Shown: positions 12,450 through 23,700 of the stretch, one piece after another
Layout of the letters: the number at the start of each line of letters is the position of its first letter
Position numbering within the stretch: the stretch's first letter is position 1
Assembly: GCA_944472155.2 (NCBI GenBank)
Contig: OX235277.1
Coordinates: 7,946,804 to 8,010,803 of the forward strand
From: Trichobilharzia szidati
Taxonomy: Eukaryota > Platyhelminthes > Trematoda > Strigeidida > Schistosomatidae
Reading direction: 5' to 3'
DNA: 64,000 bases
The notes under the pieces: model-generated
What the model was told of the DNA's origin: nothing
What the model saw: only the letters and a program-made list of their open reading frames with translations
Databases searched by the model: none
Program-made: the position numbers and the translations under genes

Positions 12450-14385
12450 TTACTGATGACCTTTCGAGCACAATTTATTGCTCATAATCATATCATATAC
12501 GGAAACTGGGGTATCCTGGGTGTCTGAAGAGGGCACATTTGAGAGTAAGGAAACAGACTGTTTGACATCAGGTTGACTGGTGGCATTACTGCCGGGTGCG
12601 GAAAAGAGAAAAATGGTGAGGGGATTGATTAGTTGGAAAGTTGTAAAGACGGTTTTGGTGTCAGGGGAGTGTGTTTCTGGGGTAGTAGCATTTACTGGGT
12701 GGATCCCCAAGCAGGCTATGCTGAAAGTTTAGGCGATTGAGTCCATGTGGCTGTGCACCAGGAATACGGGCATAGTTAAATTTGGCATTACGCAACCTCA
12801 TAGTAGAAGTTGGGTAGCTGCAACTGGTTGTATTAAAATGGTGAGGAAAAGAGAATGAGATAGGTTGACTAATGTCAGTTCTATTTGATACCATAGACGT
12901 CTTTTTGGGAGATTTAAGCGCATGAGTAGTAGGAGACGCTGAACCAGGCTTGATGGAGTGTGTGGTAGGCACAGGAATTTTGTTCCTTACATTTTTACTC
13001 AGAATCTTAGAGCTAGATGTGAAGATATTACAAGGGTTTTCGATAGTTCTAGCATGGCGGGTGAGATTTTTATTGATATCGTTTGCAGCAAGTGAGTGCT
13101 TATCAGGTTGTTTAACAACTGGAGAAATACTAGATTTAGTATTGGTAACCATATCAAGCTTCATTTTAGGGTAACTAGGTGGAGGGCTTCTTGTAGGATT
13201 TAGGTGGTGTTTTGTATTGACATCAGTGGGGCCGGTTGTATCCTTTTGGTGATTTATTTCATCTGCTGGGATACTTTGTTTGGCACGACGCTGGATTGGT
13301 GTCCTGTCGTGAATAATACGTACATTTTTAAAGCTACTTGCTTTCCTAAAGAGATGCTGGTTATTTACAAAGCGACTAGCATCCACAATGCTATTAAACT
13401 CGAACATTATTGGACAAGATGTATTAGCTGAAGATTTACGCAGTCGTTTGCAGGTACAATGGGAATCTAGTATTTCGCATGCCTTTAAAAGTGTGTTTTT
13501 CAATGTTTTAATGTTCGTACTGTCGGGCACATTGAAAACAATTGTATTATACATGCACTGAACCCGCTTGATCACTTCCGTGGAAATATGGTCTATAATT
13601 CTCTCACAAGACTGTAGCGTATCATAGTCAGGATAATCAGCAAGCTTTATCAGATACCTAAGGGGTAAGAGATCATGGACTAACGGAAGAATGTTTGTGC
13701 TTTCCAGGCTATTGGCTTGGTTGGATGTGTTTTGCGTGGGCAATGAGCAATTTGTTTTTTTCAAATTTGGCATTAGGTTGGTGTCCATGGGTCACTGATG
13801 ACCGATGGAAATTTTTGCGATGAGGGGCTTTATCGTTTAGGGTAGCGGTGGTGCTGCAATCTGCCCTCTGTGTCGGCATATGTGTAGCCTGCTCAAAAGC
13901 ATCCAATTGAATGGAACTAGATGACAGTAAATCTGCCTGTGTATTGCAATGGTTATCAAGGTCAAAGTCTAAGGTTACTAAGCATTTGGGGGAGTTACCA
14001 TTTCTTTTGACACGGTCAAAAGATTTGATATTAGTATGTATACATGATAGTGAGGCCACATGTATGTTCGGACCTTCTGACTGACAGTCCTGAGCGGGGC
14101 AAATGCAGAGGAGCCGGTGTCAGACTTTTTATTAACAGCCAGTGTGGCTTGATAAGAATCGAAAATGCTTGGCTCACAACCTGTACTATTGCAAATATCC
14201 CTGATAAAATCATTTATTACGCAAGAAGGTGAAGAGGTAATGACTTCCGATTTTGACATATTTAGCACCTGTGTCAGATCAGGGAAAAGTGTAGTAGCAT
14301 GCTGTTTAGGCTTGCTAGATTTATGTCTTTTGCTGAAGATTTCAGCCGATCATGAAGCACGACGCTTCGATAGCTTAACTGGCAT
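12450..14385 (-). pseudogene. E3 ORF1: putative nucleic-acid-binding protein, decayed
   Basis: A chain of overlapping minus-strand frames (14385-13978, 14059-13709, 13788-12661, 12710-12450) that together look like one ORF1. A plausible start is the ATG at 14385-14383 (MPVKLSKRRAS), followed after 11 codons by a TGA (14352-14350) that could be a CGA-to-TGA change. The central part contains a segment resembling the RNA-binding region of CR1-type ORF1 proteins: TIVFNVPDS, then a Cys-rich stretch (CEILDSHCTCKRLRK), then FEFNSIVDASRFV and RIIHDRTPIQRRAKQ. The C-terminal part is Ser/Thr/Pro/Lys-rich. At least three frame breaks are needed. Assignment rests on position before ORF2 and general motif character. 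Confidence 0.65.
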
Positions 14386-14786
14386 TTTGTGTAAAGTTAA
14401 TACAGAACTGTCGGGCTGCAAGTATATGAGACTTAGGTTGTTTGATTTTATGTCAAAACAAAAGACAAGAGTAATATGAGCACTGAGAGTCAGATGCTCG
14501 ATGTGGTAATACCTTAATCAGTGATCTGAAACAGTAAAAGTAGCAAGTATAATATCCAGTGACTACAAAGGTAAGTCCAGATATAAAACAAATATTGCTA
14601 TTTGTATTAGTAATTGGTGACACTAAGGATATATTCTGAAAAGTGGGAGTACTAGTAAGAATAATAAAAATGAAAACCACGCGGAAAAAAACGACAAACT
14701 TCAAACGAGGCGCGTCTGACGTACTCACCAGATCATATGTTATCCGCTTTTCAAAACCGTTTTGCAACATATCGAATAGCTGTTAA

Positions 14787-14905
14787 CATAGGGAGGGTGG
14801 TGATTGCTAGTCAGCGGATATGATGGTGGGGACATATGAGAACCACCCTTATCTGTGGGACAGCACTCTATTGCTAAGGCTCCTGAGTTCGAATGGCTTC
14901 TGCAA
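14787..14905 (+). repeat. Dispersed repeat R-A
   Basis: Same family as 8145-8290 in the opposite orientation: GGGAGGGTGG, GATATGATGGTGGGGACAT, then CTATTGCTAAGGCTCCTGAG, followed by A-rich sequence. GAGTTCGAATGG resembles a pol III B box, so a SINE origin is possible, but I see no good A box. Confidence 0.55.
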
Positions 14906-15645
14906 AATAAGAGAATATATAAAATTAAAAAAAACAGAAGTTGAAAATTTGCCTAAAGCTGAAGTTTAAATGACAAACTCCTCGAATACAAGTACATGGT
15001 ATGAGTCCCTTACTTCAGAAGGACACCTAAATGTATACTTCAGAAAAACAGTAGTTATTATTAAGCCCTCGCTTTTCTTCTACATAGTTCACGCACTTTG
15101 ACTTTTGTGTTTAACTCATATTCAACCTATATAAGTAGGTAAAATTATCATCTTTTTTCACTCAAACTTTTTTTCTTTTCGCAAGAAAGACTAGAATTCC
15201 ATCACTAGAAAATCTCAGGGGGAAATAGTATTTTTTAAATGAAAAAACAATAAAAAATGATGAACCCCATGTTTTTTATATATGTTTTGAATTATTAACC
15301 CCTATTATATACTTCTGCACCTCTCTGGCGGTTTTCTTGTGGCTTCTTCTCTTTTCAAAGGTACTGCCTTAAATGAAGGCACTGAAACAGTGCCGCTATC
15401 CTCAACTAATTCGGAATATTGCTAGCCCACCTGGTGGATAACGGAACCACCTCTATCATGAAATCTGCTGACAAGTTCAAAGTTGGTCTCATATACAACT
15501 GGAAATGTCACAATTATGGTGTACTTACCGGTGAATTTGAAGTTTTATGGACTTTCAAACACTCTATGAATCATTTACTTACAATTACTGTTCATTCCGC
15601 ATCTCTTATATTTCACGTCAGCACCTGTACAAAAATGCTACTTAC
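14906..15645. other. Left flank of the gypsy array; no certain gene
   Basis: AT-rich sequence with a possible minus-strand chain of tiny exons at about 15420-15649. Three GTAAGT donors lie in 130 bases, and each following gap of about 30-45 nt ends in AG. See the findings for its possible link to 24667-24890. The plus strand is also open here over about 100 codons without a recognisable product, so coding status is unresolved. Confidence 0.35.
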
Positions 15646-15649
15646 CTTC
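15646..15649. repeat. Target-site duplication of gypsy array, left copy (CTTC)
   Basis: CTTC directly before the TG of the left LTR. The same four bases follow the CA end of the rightmost LTR at 24667-24670. No duplication is needed at the inner borders, so the whole two-unit array behaves as one insertion. Confidence 0.75.
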
Positions 15650-15894
15650 TGTAACACTCACGGACCACAGACACAGCCAAGGAAGGAAGAACACAAAGAT
15701 GCGGAAGAAAAGGTCTTTATTACACCACGCAAGATTTAAACTGACCGGGTACAGAGTTATTTATTATCATTTATAACAAGTCTCGACATTCGGTCTTCTT
15801 CTTCCTCCAACAGTGCCACGTCTACGTTTCTTCCTGAAAAATAGGAAAGAGGGAACTCGTTTAGTGATCTCATACAAGTTTTTATATCATTACA
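15650..15894 (-). repeat. Gypsy LTR, copy 1 (3' LTR of the array)
   Basis: 245 bp, starts TGTAACACTCACGG and ends TATATCATTACA on the plus strand, with a 5-bp terminal inverted repeat TGTAA/TTACA. Identical by eye to copies 2 and 3. Confidence 0.95.
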
Positions 15895-16385
15895 TCGCTC
15901 CCTCCCCTCTGAAGGCACTGTCCTCAGTGCCAGGCGACGGTATAGGATATGCACTACCTCCTTCGGTAGGCACCTCGACGTAGGTCGTAGCGGGCGGTGG
16001 TTGCGAAGGTGTTGATGGTTCGTTGACAGCTGCTGGATAGTGGGGTTTCAGCTGGTTGTAATGCGCAGAGATGAGCTTTTCTTGGGGACTTCGCAGGTTC
16101 CGCAGGATATACGTAGTCGGGGGTCGATGCTGTACAATTTGATATGGACCTTGCCAGGGCGTGTAGAATTTGGGGCACGAGCCGGTAGGGGCGGACGGAT
16201 GATGGAGCCACACATAGTCACCCGTGGAATAAGTGGGACCCTGGGCAAACCTGTCATAATTGCTTTTCTGATGTTGCGAAGAAGACTGTAGATGACGACG
16301 TGCCAGATTGTAGGCTATATCGAGGTGGTGGCGAGGTTGCGGACGTAGGGGATTAAGTCGATCTTCTCGTATGGTAGCAACGGTC
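15890..16385 (-). pseudogene. Gypsy integrase C-terminal part, out of frame (unit 1)
   Basis: Downstream of the gag-pol stop, another minus-strand frame carries the end of the integrase: YSTGDYVWLHHP, then the GPY/F-type module FYTPWQGPYQIVQ, then a Pro/Ser-rich tail ending in a stop at 15890. This is normally continuous with pol, so a frameshift near 16380-16390 separates them. The last bases overlap the LTR. Confidence 0.8.
15895..15911 (-). promoter_or_regulatory. Polypurine tract next to the 3' LTR
   Basis: On the minus strand AGAGGGGAGGGAGCGA lies directly before the LTR, the normal position for priming plus-strand DNA synthesis. The same tract is at 20281-20297 before the middle LTR. 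Confidence 0.75.
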
Positions 16386-19300
16386 TTCGGATCTCGACTG
16401 GCAGGCGAAGTTCACGTCCAAACAAGAGCAGAGCTGGAGAAAATCCTGTGGACGAATGAACGGAGGAGCGGTATGCTAGCAGGCACTGGGGTAGGGCATC
16501 GTCCCAGGTGTTCTCTGGTGCATTGTGCAAAAAGGCACGAAGAAGGTGCTTGATTGTTCTGTTCGTGCGTTCCACCAGTCCATTACCTTGTGGGTGATAA
16601 GGCGTAGTATGGGTCTTTCGGATGCCGAACGCATTGCAGATGTGAGCGATCAGAAGACTCTCAAACGCGGCGCCTTGATCGGAATGCAGATAAAGGGGGG
16701 CACCAAAGCGGGACACCCAATTATCGACGAATGCGCGCCCAATCGTCGGTGCATCTTGTTGCTGTAGAGGGACAGCTTCGCACCACTTGGTGAAGTAGTC
16801 AACCATGACGAGTATATACCGATTACCACGTCTCGATGTTGGTAATGGCCCAATAATATCTACTCCCACTCGATGATTAGGGCCCTCGGTCAACATGGGT
16901 ACTAAGGGAGCTCGGGGGGTTGGTTTGGGGTGTTTGATCTGCGCGCATATATCGCAATTACGGCAAAACTCCGTGATATCATGGTGAATAAGTGGCCACC
17001 AGAAGCGTTGACGGATGGCATGTTCAGTTTTCTGTTGGCCAGCGTGTCCCAGTTGCTGATGTACTTGACTGATGAGCTCGGGTACTTTAACGGATGGGAC
17101 GAGTAGTCGGGGAGTGGTGTTTGGTTCCACGATGTAAAGAACATCATCGATGAGTCGTAGTAGGCCCCATTTATCGCAGATGCACCGAGAAGCGGCTGGT
17201 AAGTCCCGTAGTTCTGTGGACGTCGGTTTGTCGTTCCCATGCTGTTGTCTTAAATAGATGGGCTGTATTGCCGTGTCCGCCGCTTGTAGGGAAGCCCAGT
17301 CAGTGTCAGCTGCAGCGCCGAGTAACACATTCAAGGTGTTTTCGCAATCTGTCAGGCGGGAGAGAGAGTCAGCGTTACCATGTCGTTTTCCGGGCCGGTA
17401 TTCGCACGTGAAATCAAACTCCTGTAAACGTTCTTGCCAACGAGCAAGTTGGCCCTCGGCATCGCGAAAATTTTGTAGCCACTGTAACGCCTTGTGATCA
17501 GTCCGGACTCGAAATTTGCGCCCCAATAAGTAATGACGAAAGTATGTAAGAAAGTATACGAGGGCTAACATCTCACGGCGTGTCGTGGAATACCGCGTCT
17601 CTCTTTTGTCCAGCATGCGGCTAGCATATGCTATCACTCGTATTTGCCCATCAGGAGTTGCCTGCGAGAGAACGGCTCCGATTGCGTGTGCACTGGCGTC
17701 AGTATCGAGGATAAAGGGACCACTGTCAGCTGATGTGTCTGGAAACGATAGGACGGGAGGAGAAGTGAGACATTTTTTAAGCGTGTCGAAGGCTATCTGG
17801 CACTCATTTGTCCAGACGAATTTCCGTCCTTTTTCTGTCAGGCGGTGGAGGGGGGCTGCTATACTGGCGAAATTTTGGACGAAACGCCGATAATAGGAGG
17901 CAAGCCCCATGAAACTGCGTACGTCAGCTGTCGATTTAGGAGTCGGCCAGTTGACCACTGCTTGAGTTTTGCTGCTATCTGTACGCACTCCTTGTGGAGT
18001 AATCTCATGTCCAAGTAAAATAACAGATTTCTGCAGGAACTTGCATTTGGAGGCTTTCAACTTAAGATTACTCTTGCGTAGACGCTGAAATACGGCTCGA
18101 AGGTTGGCATGGTGTTCTTCGAGAGACTGGCCGAACACGATGATATCGTCTAGATAGATAAGGCATTGTTTAGGGACTAGCCCGGCAAGTACCGTTTGCA
18201 TGAGCCGCTGAAACGTGGCAGGGGCGTTAGACAGACCAAATGGCATGGTTTCGAATTCGTACAACCCCGTGGGCACAACAAACGCAGTTTTTGGGCGATG
18301 TTCTGGACGAATTTCAACTTGCCAATAGCCGGAAGCTAGATCTAATGTGGAGAACCACTGTGCCCCACCCAAAGCATCTAAGGTGGAGTCTATGCGAGGC
18401 AAGGGAAAGGAATCCCGTTGGGTGATGGCATTTAAGCGACGATAGTCTACACAAAGACGGAGGGAACCATCTTTCTTTTTTACGAGAACAATTGGAGATG
18501 CCCATGGTGATGTAGACGGTTTAATCACCTTCTTCCTTAACATGTCCGTTATCATGGAATCTAACTGTTGTTGATAGTGGACAGGTACACATCGCGGTGG
18601 TACCCGAATGGGCAGGTTATCGCCCGTCTTAATCTCGTGTTGTACGACATTAGTTCGCCCCATTGCATGTCCATCGTCGAAGACATCACTGTACTCCTGT
18701 AGCAGGGCCAGAGTGTCTGCACGTTCTTTGGGATTAAGTAGAGGATTATCATGCAAATTCACCATAGTCACCTGGGGCAAGACGCAGGCGTGGGCATGCT
18801 CTTTGTGGTTGACTGGATGAACAAATGCAAGGTTATGGGTGCCTAGCCGTATTCGAAAACGTCTTAAGTCAATGACAGCGTTTTGTCCCGTGAGGAAGTC
18901 GACGCCCAGTATGGCGTCCCATCGTATAGCATCGCATATGACGAACGACTGAGAGCAAGTAAAACCCTGAAACGTCACGGGGAGGATAGCAGTGTCGGTT
19001 ATCTTGATAGGGACCCCATTGGCAGTAATTAGCTGTAGTTGGGTAGGGAGAGGTTTAGGTTTGACCCCGAGTTTTCGAACCAATTCCGTGCGAACGACAG
19101 AGGACGATGCCCCGGTGTCCACCAGAAAGGTGACGTCTATGTCTTGCAATTTACCCTCAAGGAGGAGGGGAGATTTCGAACATTTAACAAATGAAGACAT
19201 ATTATAATGTAGCTCACCTGATGGTTTTTTGTTATGTCCACATTTCCATGCACGGCGGCCGTACCGGCGACAGTAATAACATTTACTTCTGTCGCCGCTA

Positions 19301-20001
19301 TCTTTGGAGGAATTTGCAGGTTGGCTGGTTGAAGGGGCATTGGACTGGCGTTGTCTTTGTGCGGGAACGCATGTCTTCCGCTCGGCGGTCCCGAGAGCAT
19401 AGCAAGACGTACTGGTCGATGGGGTTAGAAAGCGTTCGGCGTTTTCGAAGCGTTTAGCCACCTCGATGGCTTCTGAGATGGATTTTGCTGGCTGACGTAA
19501 AAGTTGGCACTTGAGATCATGCGATAGGACACCCTGTGCGAACCGGTTGCAAACAGCGTCGTCTCGGCTCGTGTTGGCTAGGGTAGGAAATGCGTGTGCT
19601 GCCAACTCGCGAAGTTGATGGAGGTAATTGACGGCTGTTTCGCCGGGCTCTTGACAGCGGCTAAGGAAAATTTGCATGTAGACTGAGGGACTGGAATTTT
19701 TGGCAAAACATTCGTCAAGAATATGCCAGTTGTAGCTCATGGGCTTGAGTGCGGAAAAGCCCCCAGTGATTGCACGGCGAAGGGCGGCGTCACTCATGGC
19801 TAGCATAAGCTGGGTGTGTTGTGCTTGTGCAGGAAGACCAGTTAGGGCAGATTCCATGCGTATTTTCCACATTTCGTAATCGCTATTTGTATCCAATATC
19901 GGAAGACCGCGCATCGGTTGAATGTGTTCTGGGGCTGAAGTGGGTGGGTTCACTTGGTGGTTGGAATTGACTTCAGGAGGATCAGTAGAATCGGATTTCA
20001 T
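16315..20001 (-). CDS. Gypsy gag-pol polyprotein, unit 1 (frameshifted near its end)
   Basis: A single long frame encoding Gag and Pol. The start is set at ATG 20001 because the frame also opens 14 codons further upstream inside the LTR. Gag has one zinc knuckle, CYYCRRYGRRAWKC, in which the usual His is Arg. Then come the aspartic protease (FLVDTGASSSVV), reverse transcriptase (LVKKKDGSLRLCVDYRRLN, catalytic YLDDIIVF), RNase H (FILDTDASAHAIGAVLS, RTDHKALQWL) and integrase (His-His-Cys-Cys finger around HQQLGHAGQQ and CRNCDIC, then DDE residues in VGVDIIGPL, LHSDQGAAFES and GLVERTNRTIK). The frame runs out of register before the GPY/F module and stops at 16315. The product would be cytoplasmic virus-like-particle protein plus replication enzymes. 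Confidence 0.93.
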   Translation of the reverse strand: MKSDSTDPPEVNSNHQVNPPTSAPEHIQPMRGLPILDTNSDYEMWKIRMESALTGLPAQAQHTQLMLAMSDAALRRAITGGFSALKPMSYNWHILDECFAKNSSPSVYMQIFLSRCQEPGETAVNYLHQLRELAAHAFPTLANTSRDDAVCNRFAQGVLSHDLKCQLLRQPAKSISEAIEVAKRFENAERFLTPSTSTSCYALGTAERKTCVPAQRQRQSNAPSTSQPANSSKDSGDRSKCYYCRRYGRRAWKCGHNKKPSGELHYNMSSFVKCSKSPLLLEGKLQDIDVTFLVDTGASSSVVRTELVRKLGVKPKPLPTQLQLITANGVPIKITDTAILPVTFQGFTCSQSFVICDAIRWDAILGVDFLTGQNAVIDLRRFRIRLGTHNLAFVHPVNHKEHAHACVLPQVTMVNLHDNPLLNPKERADTLALLQEYSDVFDDGHAMGRTNVVQHEIKTGDNLPIRVPPRCVPVHYQQQLDSMITDMLRKKVIKPSTSPWASPIVLVKKKDGSLRLCVDYRRLNAITQRDSFPLPRIDSTLDALGGAQWFSTLDLASGYWQVEIRPEHRPKTAFVVPTGLYEFETMPFGLSNAPATFQRLMQTVLAGLVPKQCLIYLDDIIVFGQSLEEHHANLRAVFQRLRKSNLKLKASKCKFLQKSVILLGHEITPQGVRTDSSKTQAVVNWPTPKSTADVRSFMGLASYYRRFVQNFASIAAPLHRLTEKGRKFVWTNECQIAFDTLKKCLTSPPVLSFPDTSADSGPFILDTDASAHAIGAVLSQATPDGQIRVIAYASRMLDKRETRYSTTRREMLALVYFLTYFRHYLLGRKFRVRTDHKALQWLQNFRDAEGQLARWQERLQEFDFTCEYRPGKRHGNADSLSRLTDCENTLNVLLGAAADTDWASLQAADTAIQPIYLRQQHGNDKPTSTELRDLPAASRCICDKWGLLRLIDDVLYIVEPNTTPRLLVPSVKVPELISQVHQQLGHAGQQKTEHAIRQRFWWPLIHHDITEFCRNCDICAQIKHPKPTPRAPLVPMLTEGPNHRVGVDIIGPLPTSRRGNRYILVMVDYFTKWCEAVPLQQQDAPTIGRAFVDNWVSRFGAPLYLHSDQGAAFESLLIAHICNAFGIRKTHTTPYHPQGNGLVERTNRTIKHLLRAFLHNAPENTWDDALPQCLLAYRSSVHSSTGFSPALLLFGRELRLPVEIRRPLLPYEKIDLIPYVRNLATTSI

Positions 20002-20020
20002 GTCGAAATTGAATTTGGAG

Positions 20021-20034
20021 CACCTCCGACACCA
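20021..20034 (-). promoter_or_regulatory. Primer-binding site, unit 1
   Basis: Minus-strand TGGTGTCGGAGGTG begins one base after the LTR end. TGG at this position would pair with a tRNA CCA end. The same site is at 24407-24420 for unit 2. I do not assign the tRNA. Confidence 0.75.
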
Positions 20035-20035
20035 A

Positions 20036-20280
20036 TGTAACACTCACGGACCACAGACACAGCCAAGGAAGGAAGAACACAAAGATGCGGAAGAAAAGGT
20101 CTTTATTACACCACGCAAGATTTAAACTGACCGGGTACAGAGTTATTTATTATCATTTATAACAAGTCTCGACATTCGGTCTTCTTCTTCCTCCAACAGT
20201 GCCACGTCTACGTTTCTTCCTGAAAAATAGGAAAGAGGGAACTCGTTTAGTGATCTCATACAAGTTTTTATATCATTACA
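20036..20280 (-). repeat. Gypsy LTR, copy 2 (shared middle LTR)
   Basis: Same 245-bp sequence as copies 1 and 3. It serves as 5' LTR for unit 1 and 3' LTR for unit 2, the hallmark of recombination between LTRs. No target duplication flanks it. Confidence 0.95.
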
Positions 20281-20771
20281 TCGCTCCCTCCCCTCTGAAG
20301 GCACTGTCCTCAGTGCCAGGCGACGGTATAGGATATGCACTACCTCCTTCGGTAGGCACCTCGACGTAGGTCGTAGCGGGCGGTGGTTGCGAAGGTGTTG
20401 ATGGTTCGTTGACAGCTGCTGGATAGTGGGGTTTCAGCTGGTTGTAATGCGCAGAGATGAGCTTTTCTTGGGGACTTCGCAGGTTCCGCAGGATATACGT
20501 AGTCGGGGGTCGATGCTGTACAATTTGATATGGACCTTGCCAGGGCGTGTAGAATTTGGGGCACGAGCCGGTAGGGGCGGACGGATGATGGAGCCACACA
20601 TAGTCACCCGTGGAATAAGTGGGACCCTGGGCAAACCTGTCATAATTGCTTTTCTGATGTTGCGAAGAAGACTGTAGATGACGACGTGCCAGATTGTAGG
20701 CTATATCGAGGTGGTGGCGAGGTTGCGGACGTAGGGGATTAAGTCGATCTTCTCGTATGGTAGCAACGGTC
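20276..20771 (-). pseudogene. Gypsy integrase C-terminal part, out of frame (unit 2)
   Basis: Exact counterpart of 15890-16385, with the GPYQIVQ module in a different frame from the upstream pol. Confidence 0.8.
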
Positions 20772-23700
20772 TTCGGATCTCGACTGGCAGGCGAAGTTCA
20801 CGTCCAAACAAGAGCAGAGCTGGAGAAAATCCTGTGGACGAATGAACGGAGGAGCGGTATGCTAGCAGGCACTGGGGTAGGGCATCGTCCCAGGTGTTCT
20901 CTGGTGCATTGTGCAAAAAGGCACGAAGAAGGTGCTTGATTGTTCTGTTCGTGCGTTCCACCAGTCCATTACCTTGTGGGTGATAAGGCGTAGTATGGGT
21001 CTTTCGGATGCCGAACGCATTGCAGATGTGAGCGATCAGAAGACTCTCAAACGCGGCGCCTTGATCGGAATGCAGATAAAGGGGGGCACCAAAGCGGGAC
21101 ACCCAATTATCGACGAATGCGCGCCCAATCGTCGGTGCATCTTGTTGCTGTAGAGGGACAGCTTCGCACCACTTGGTGAAGTAGTCAACCATGACGAGTA
21201 TATACCGATTACCACGTCTCGATGTTGGTAATGGCCCAATAATATCTACTCCCACTCGATGATTAGGGCCCTCGGTCAACATGGGTACTAAGGGAGCTCG
21301 GGGGGTTGGTTTGGGGTGTTTGATCTGCGCGCATATATCGCAATTACGGCAAAACTCCGTGATATCATGGTGAATAAGTGGCCACCAGAAGCGTTGACGG
21401 ATGGCATGTTCAGTTTTCTGTTGGCCAGCGTGTCCCAGTTGCTGATGTACTTGACTGATGAGCTCGGGTACTTTAACGGATGGGACGAGTAGTCGGGGAG
21501 TGGTGTTTGGTTCCACGATGTAAAGAACATCATCGATGAGTCGTAGTAGGCCCCATTTATCGCAGATGCACCGAGAAGCGGCTGGTAAGTCCCGTAGTTC
21601 TGTGGACGTCGGTTTGTCGTTCCCATGCTGTTGTCTTAAATAGATGGGCTGTATTGCCGTGTCCGCCGCTTGTAGGGAAGCCCAGTCAGTGTCAGCTGCA
21701 GCGCCGAGTAACACATTCAAGGTGTTTTCGCAATCTGTCAGGCGGGAGAGAGAGTCAGCGTTACCATGTCGTTTTCCGGGCCGGTATTCGCACGTGAAAT
21801 CAAACTCCTGTAAACGTTCTTGCCAACGAGCAAGTTGGCCCTCGGCATCGCGAAAATTTTGTAGCCACTGTAACGCCTTGTGATCAGTCCGGACTCGAAA
21901 TTTGCGCCCCAATAAGTAATGACGAAAGTATGTAAGAAAGTATACGAGGGCTAACATCTCACGGCGTGTCGTGGAATACCGCGTCTCTCTTTTGTCCAGC
22001 ATGCGGCTAGCATATGCTATCACTCGTATTTGCCCATCAGGAGTTGCCTGCGAGAGAACGGCTCCGATTGCGTGTGCACTGGCGTCAGTATCGAGGATAA
22101 AGGGACCACTGTCAGCTGATGTGTCTGGAAACGATAGGACGGGAGGAGAAGTGAGACATTTTTTAAGCGTGTCGAAGGCTATCTGGCACTCATTTGTCCA
22201 GACGAATTTCCGTCCTTTTTCTGTCAGGCGGTGGAGGGGGGCTGCTATACTGGCGAAATTTTGGACGAAACGCCGATAATAGGAGGCAAGCCCCATGAAA
22301 CTGCGTACGTCAGCTGTCGATTTAGGAGTCGGCCAGTTGACCACTGCTTGAGTTTTGCTGCTATCTGTACGCACTCCTTGTGGAGTAATCTCATGTCCAA
22401 GTAAAATAACAGATTTCTGCAGGAACTTGCATTTGGAGGCTTTCAACTTAAGATTACTCTTGCGTAGACGCTGAAATACGGCTCGAAGGTTGGCATGGTG
22501 TTCTTCGAGAGACTGGCCGAACACGATGATATCGTCTAGATAGATAAGGCATTGTTTAGGGACTAGCCCGGCAAGTACCGTTTGCATGAGCCGCTGAAAC
22601 GTGGCAGGGGCGTTAGACAGACCAAATGGCATGGTTTCGAATTCGTACAACCCCGTGGGCACAACAAACGCAGTTTTTGGGCGATGTTCTGGACGAATTT
22701 CAACTTGCCAATAGCCGGAAGCTAGATCTAATGTGGAGAACCACTGTGCCCCACCCAAAGCATCTAAGGTGGAGTCTATGCGAGGCAAGGGAAAGGAATC
22801 CCGTTGGGTGATGGCATTTAAGCGACGATAGTCTACACAAAGACGGAGGGAACCATCTTTCTTTTTTACGAGAACAATTGGAGATGCCCATGGTGATGTA
22901 GACGGTTTAATCACCTTCTTCCTTAACATGTCCGTTATCATGGAATCTAACTGTTGTTGATAGTGGACAGGTACACATCGCGGTGGTACCCGAATGGGCA
23001 GGTTATCGCCCGTCTTAATCTCGTGTTGTACGACATTAGTTCGCCCCATTGCATGTCCATCGTCGAAGACATCACTGTACTCCTGTAGCAGGGCCAGAGT
23101 GTCTGCACGTTCTTTGGGATTAAGTAGAGGATTATCATGCAAATTCACCATAGTCACCTGGGGCAAGACGCAGGCGTGGGCATGCTCTTTGTGGTTGACT
23201 GGATGAACAAATGCAAGGTTATGGGTGCCTAGCCGTATTCGAAAACGTCTTAAGTCAATGACAGCGTTTTGTCCCGTGAGGAAGTCGACGCCCAGTATGG
23301 CGTCCCATCGTATAGCATCGCATATGACGAACGACTGAGAGCAAGTAAAACCCTGAAACGTCACGGGGAGGATAGCAGTGTCGGTTATCTTGATAGGGAC
23401 CCCATTGGCAGTAATTAGCTGTAGTTGGGTAGGGAGAGGTTTAGGTTTGACCCCGAGTTTTCGAACCAATTCCGTGCGAACGACAGAGGACGATGCCCCG
23501 GTGTCCACCAGAAAGGTGACGTCTATGTCTTGCAATTTACCCTCAAGGAGGAGGGGAGATTTCGAACATTTAACAAATGAAGACATATTATAATGTAGCT
23601 CACCTGATGGTTTTTTGTTATGTCCACATTTCCATGCACGGCGGCCGTACCGGCGACAGTAATAACATTTACTTCTGTCGCCGCTATCTTTGGAGGAATT

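Larger units (their letters stand above)
9190..14790 (-). mobile_element. CR1-like LINE E3, near full-length, two ORFs
   Basis: About 5.6 kb on the minus strand with the two-ORF layout of CR1-type LINEs. A decayed ORF1 (14385-12450) is followed about 200 nt later by ORF2 (12254-9225). It is the most complete LINE in the window, but frameshifts in both ORFs and a SINE insertion make it inactive. The outer limits are estimates. Confidence 0.7.
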
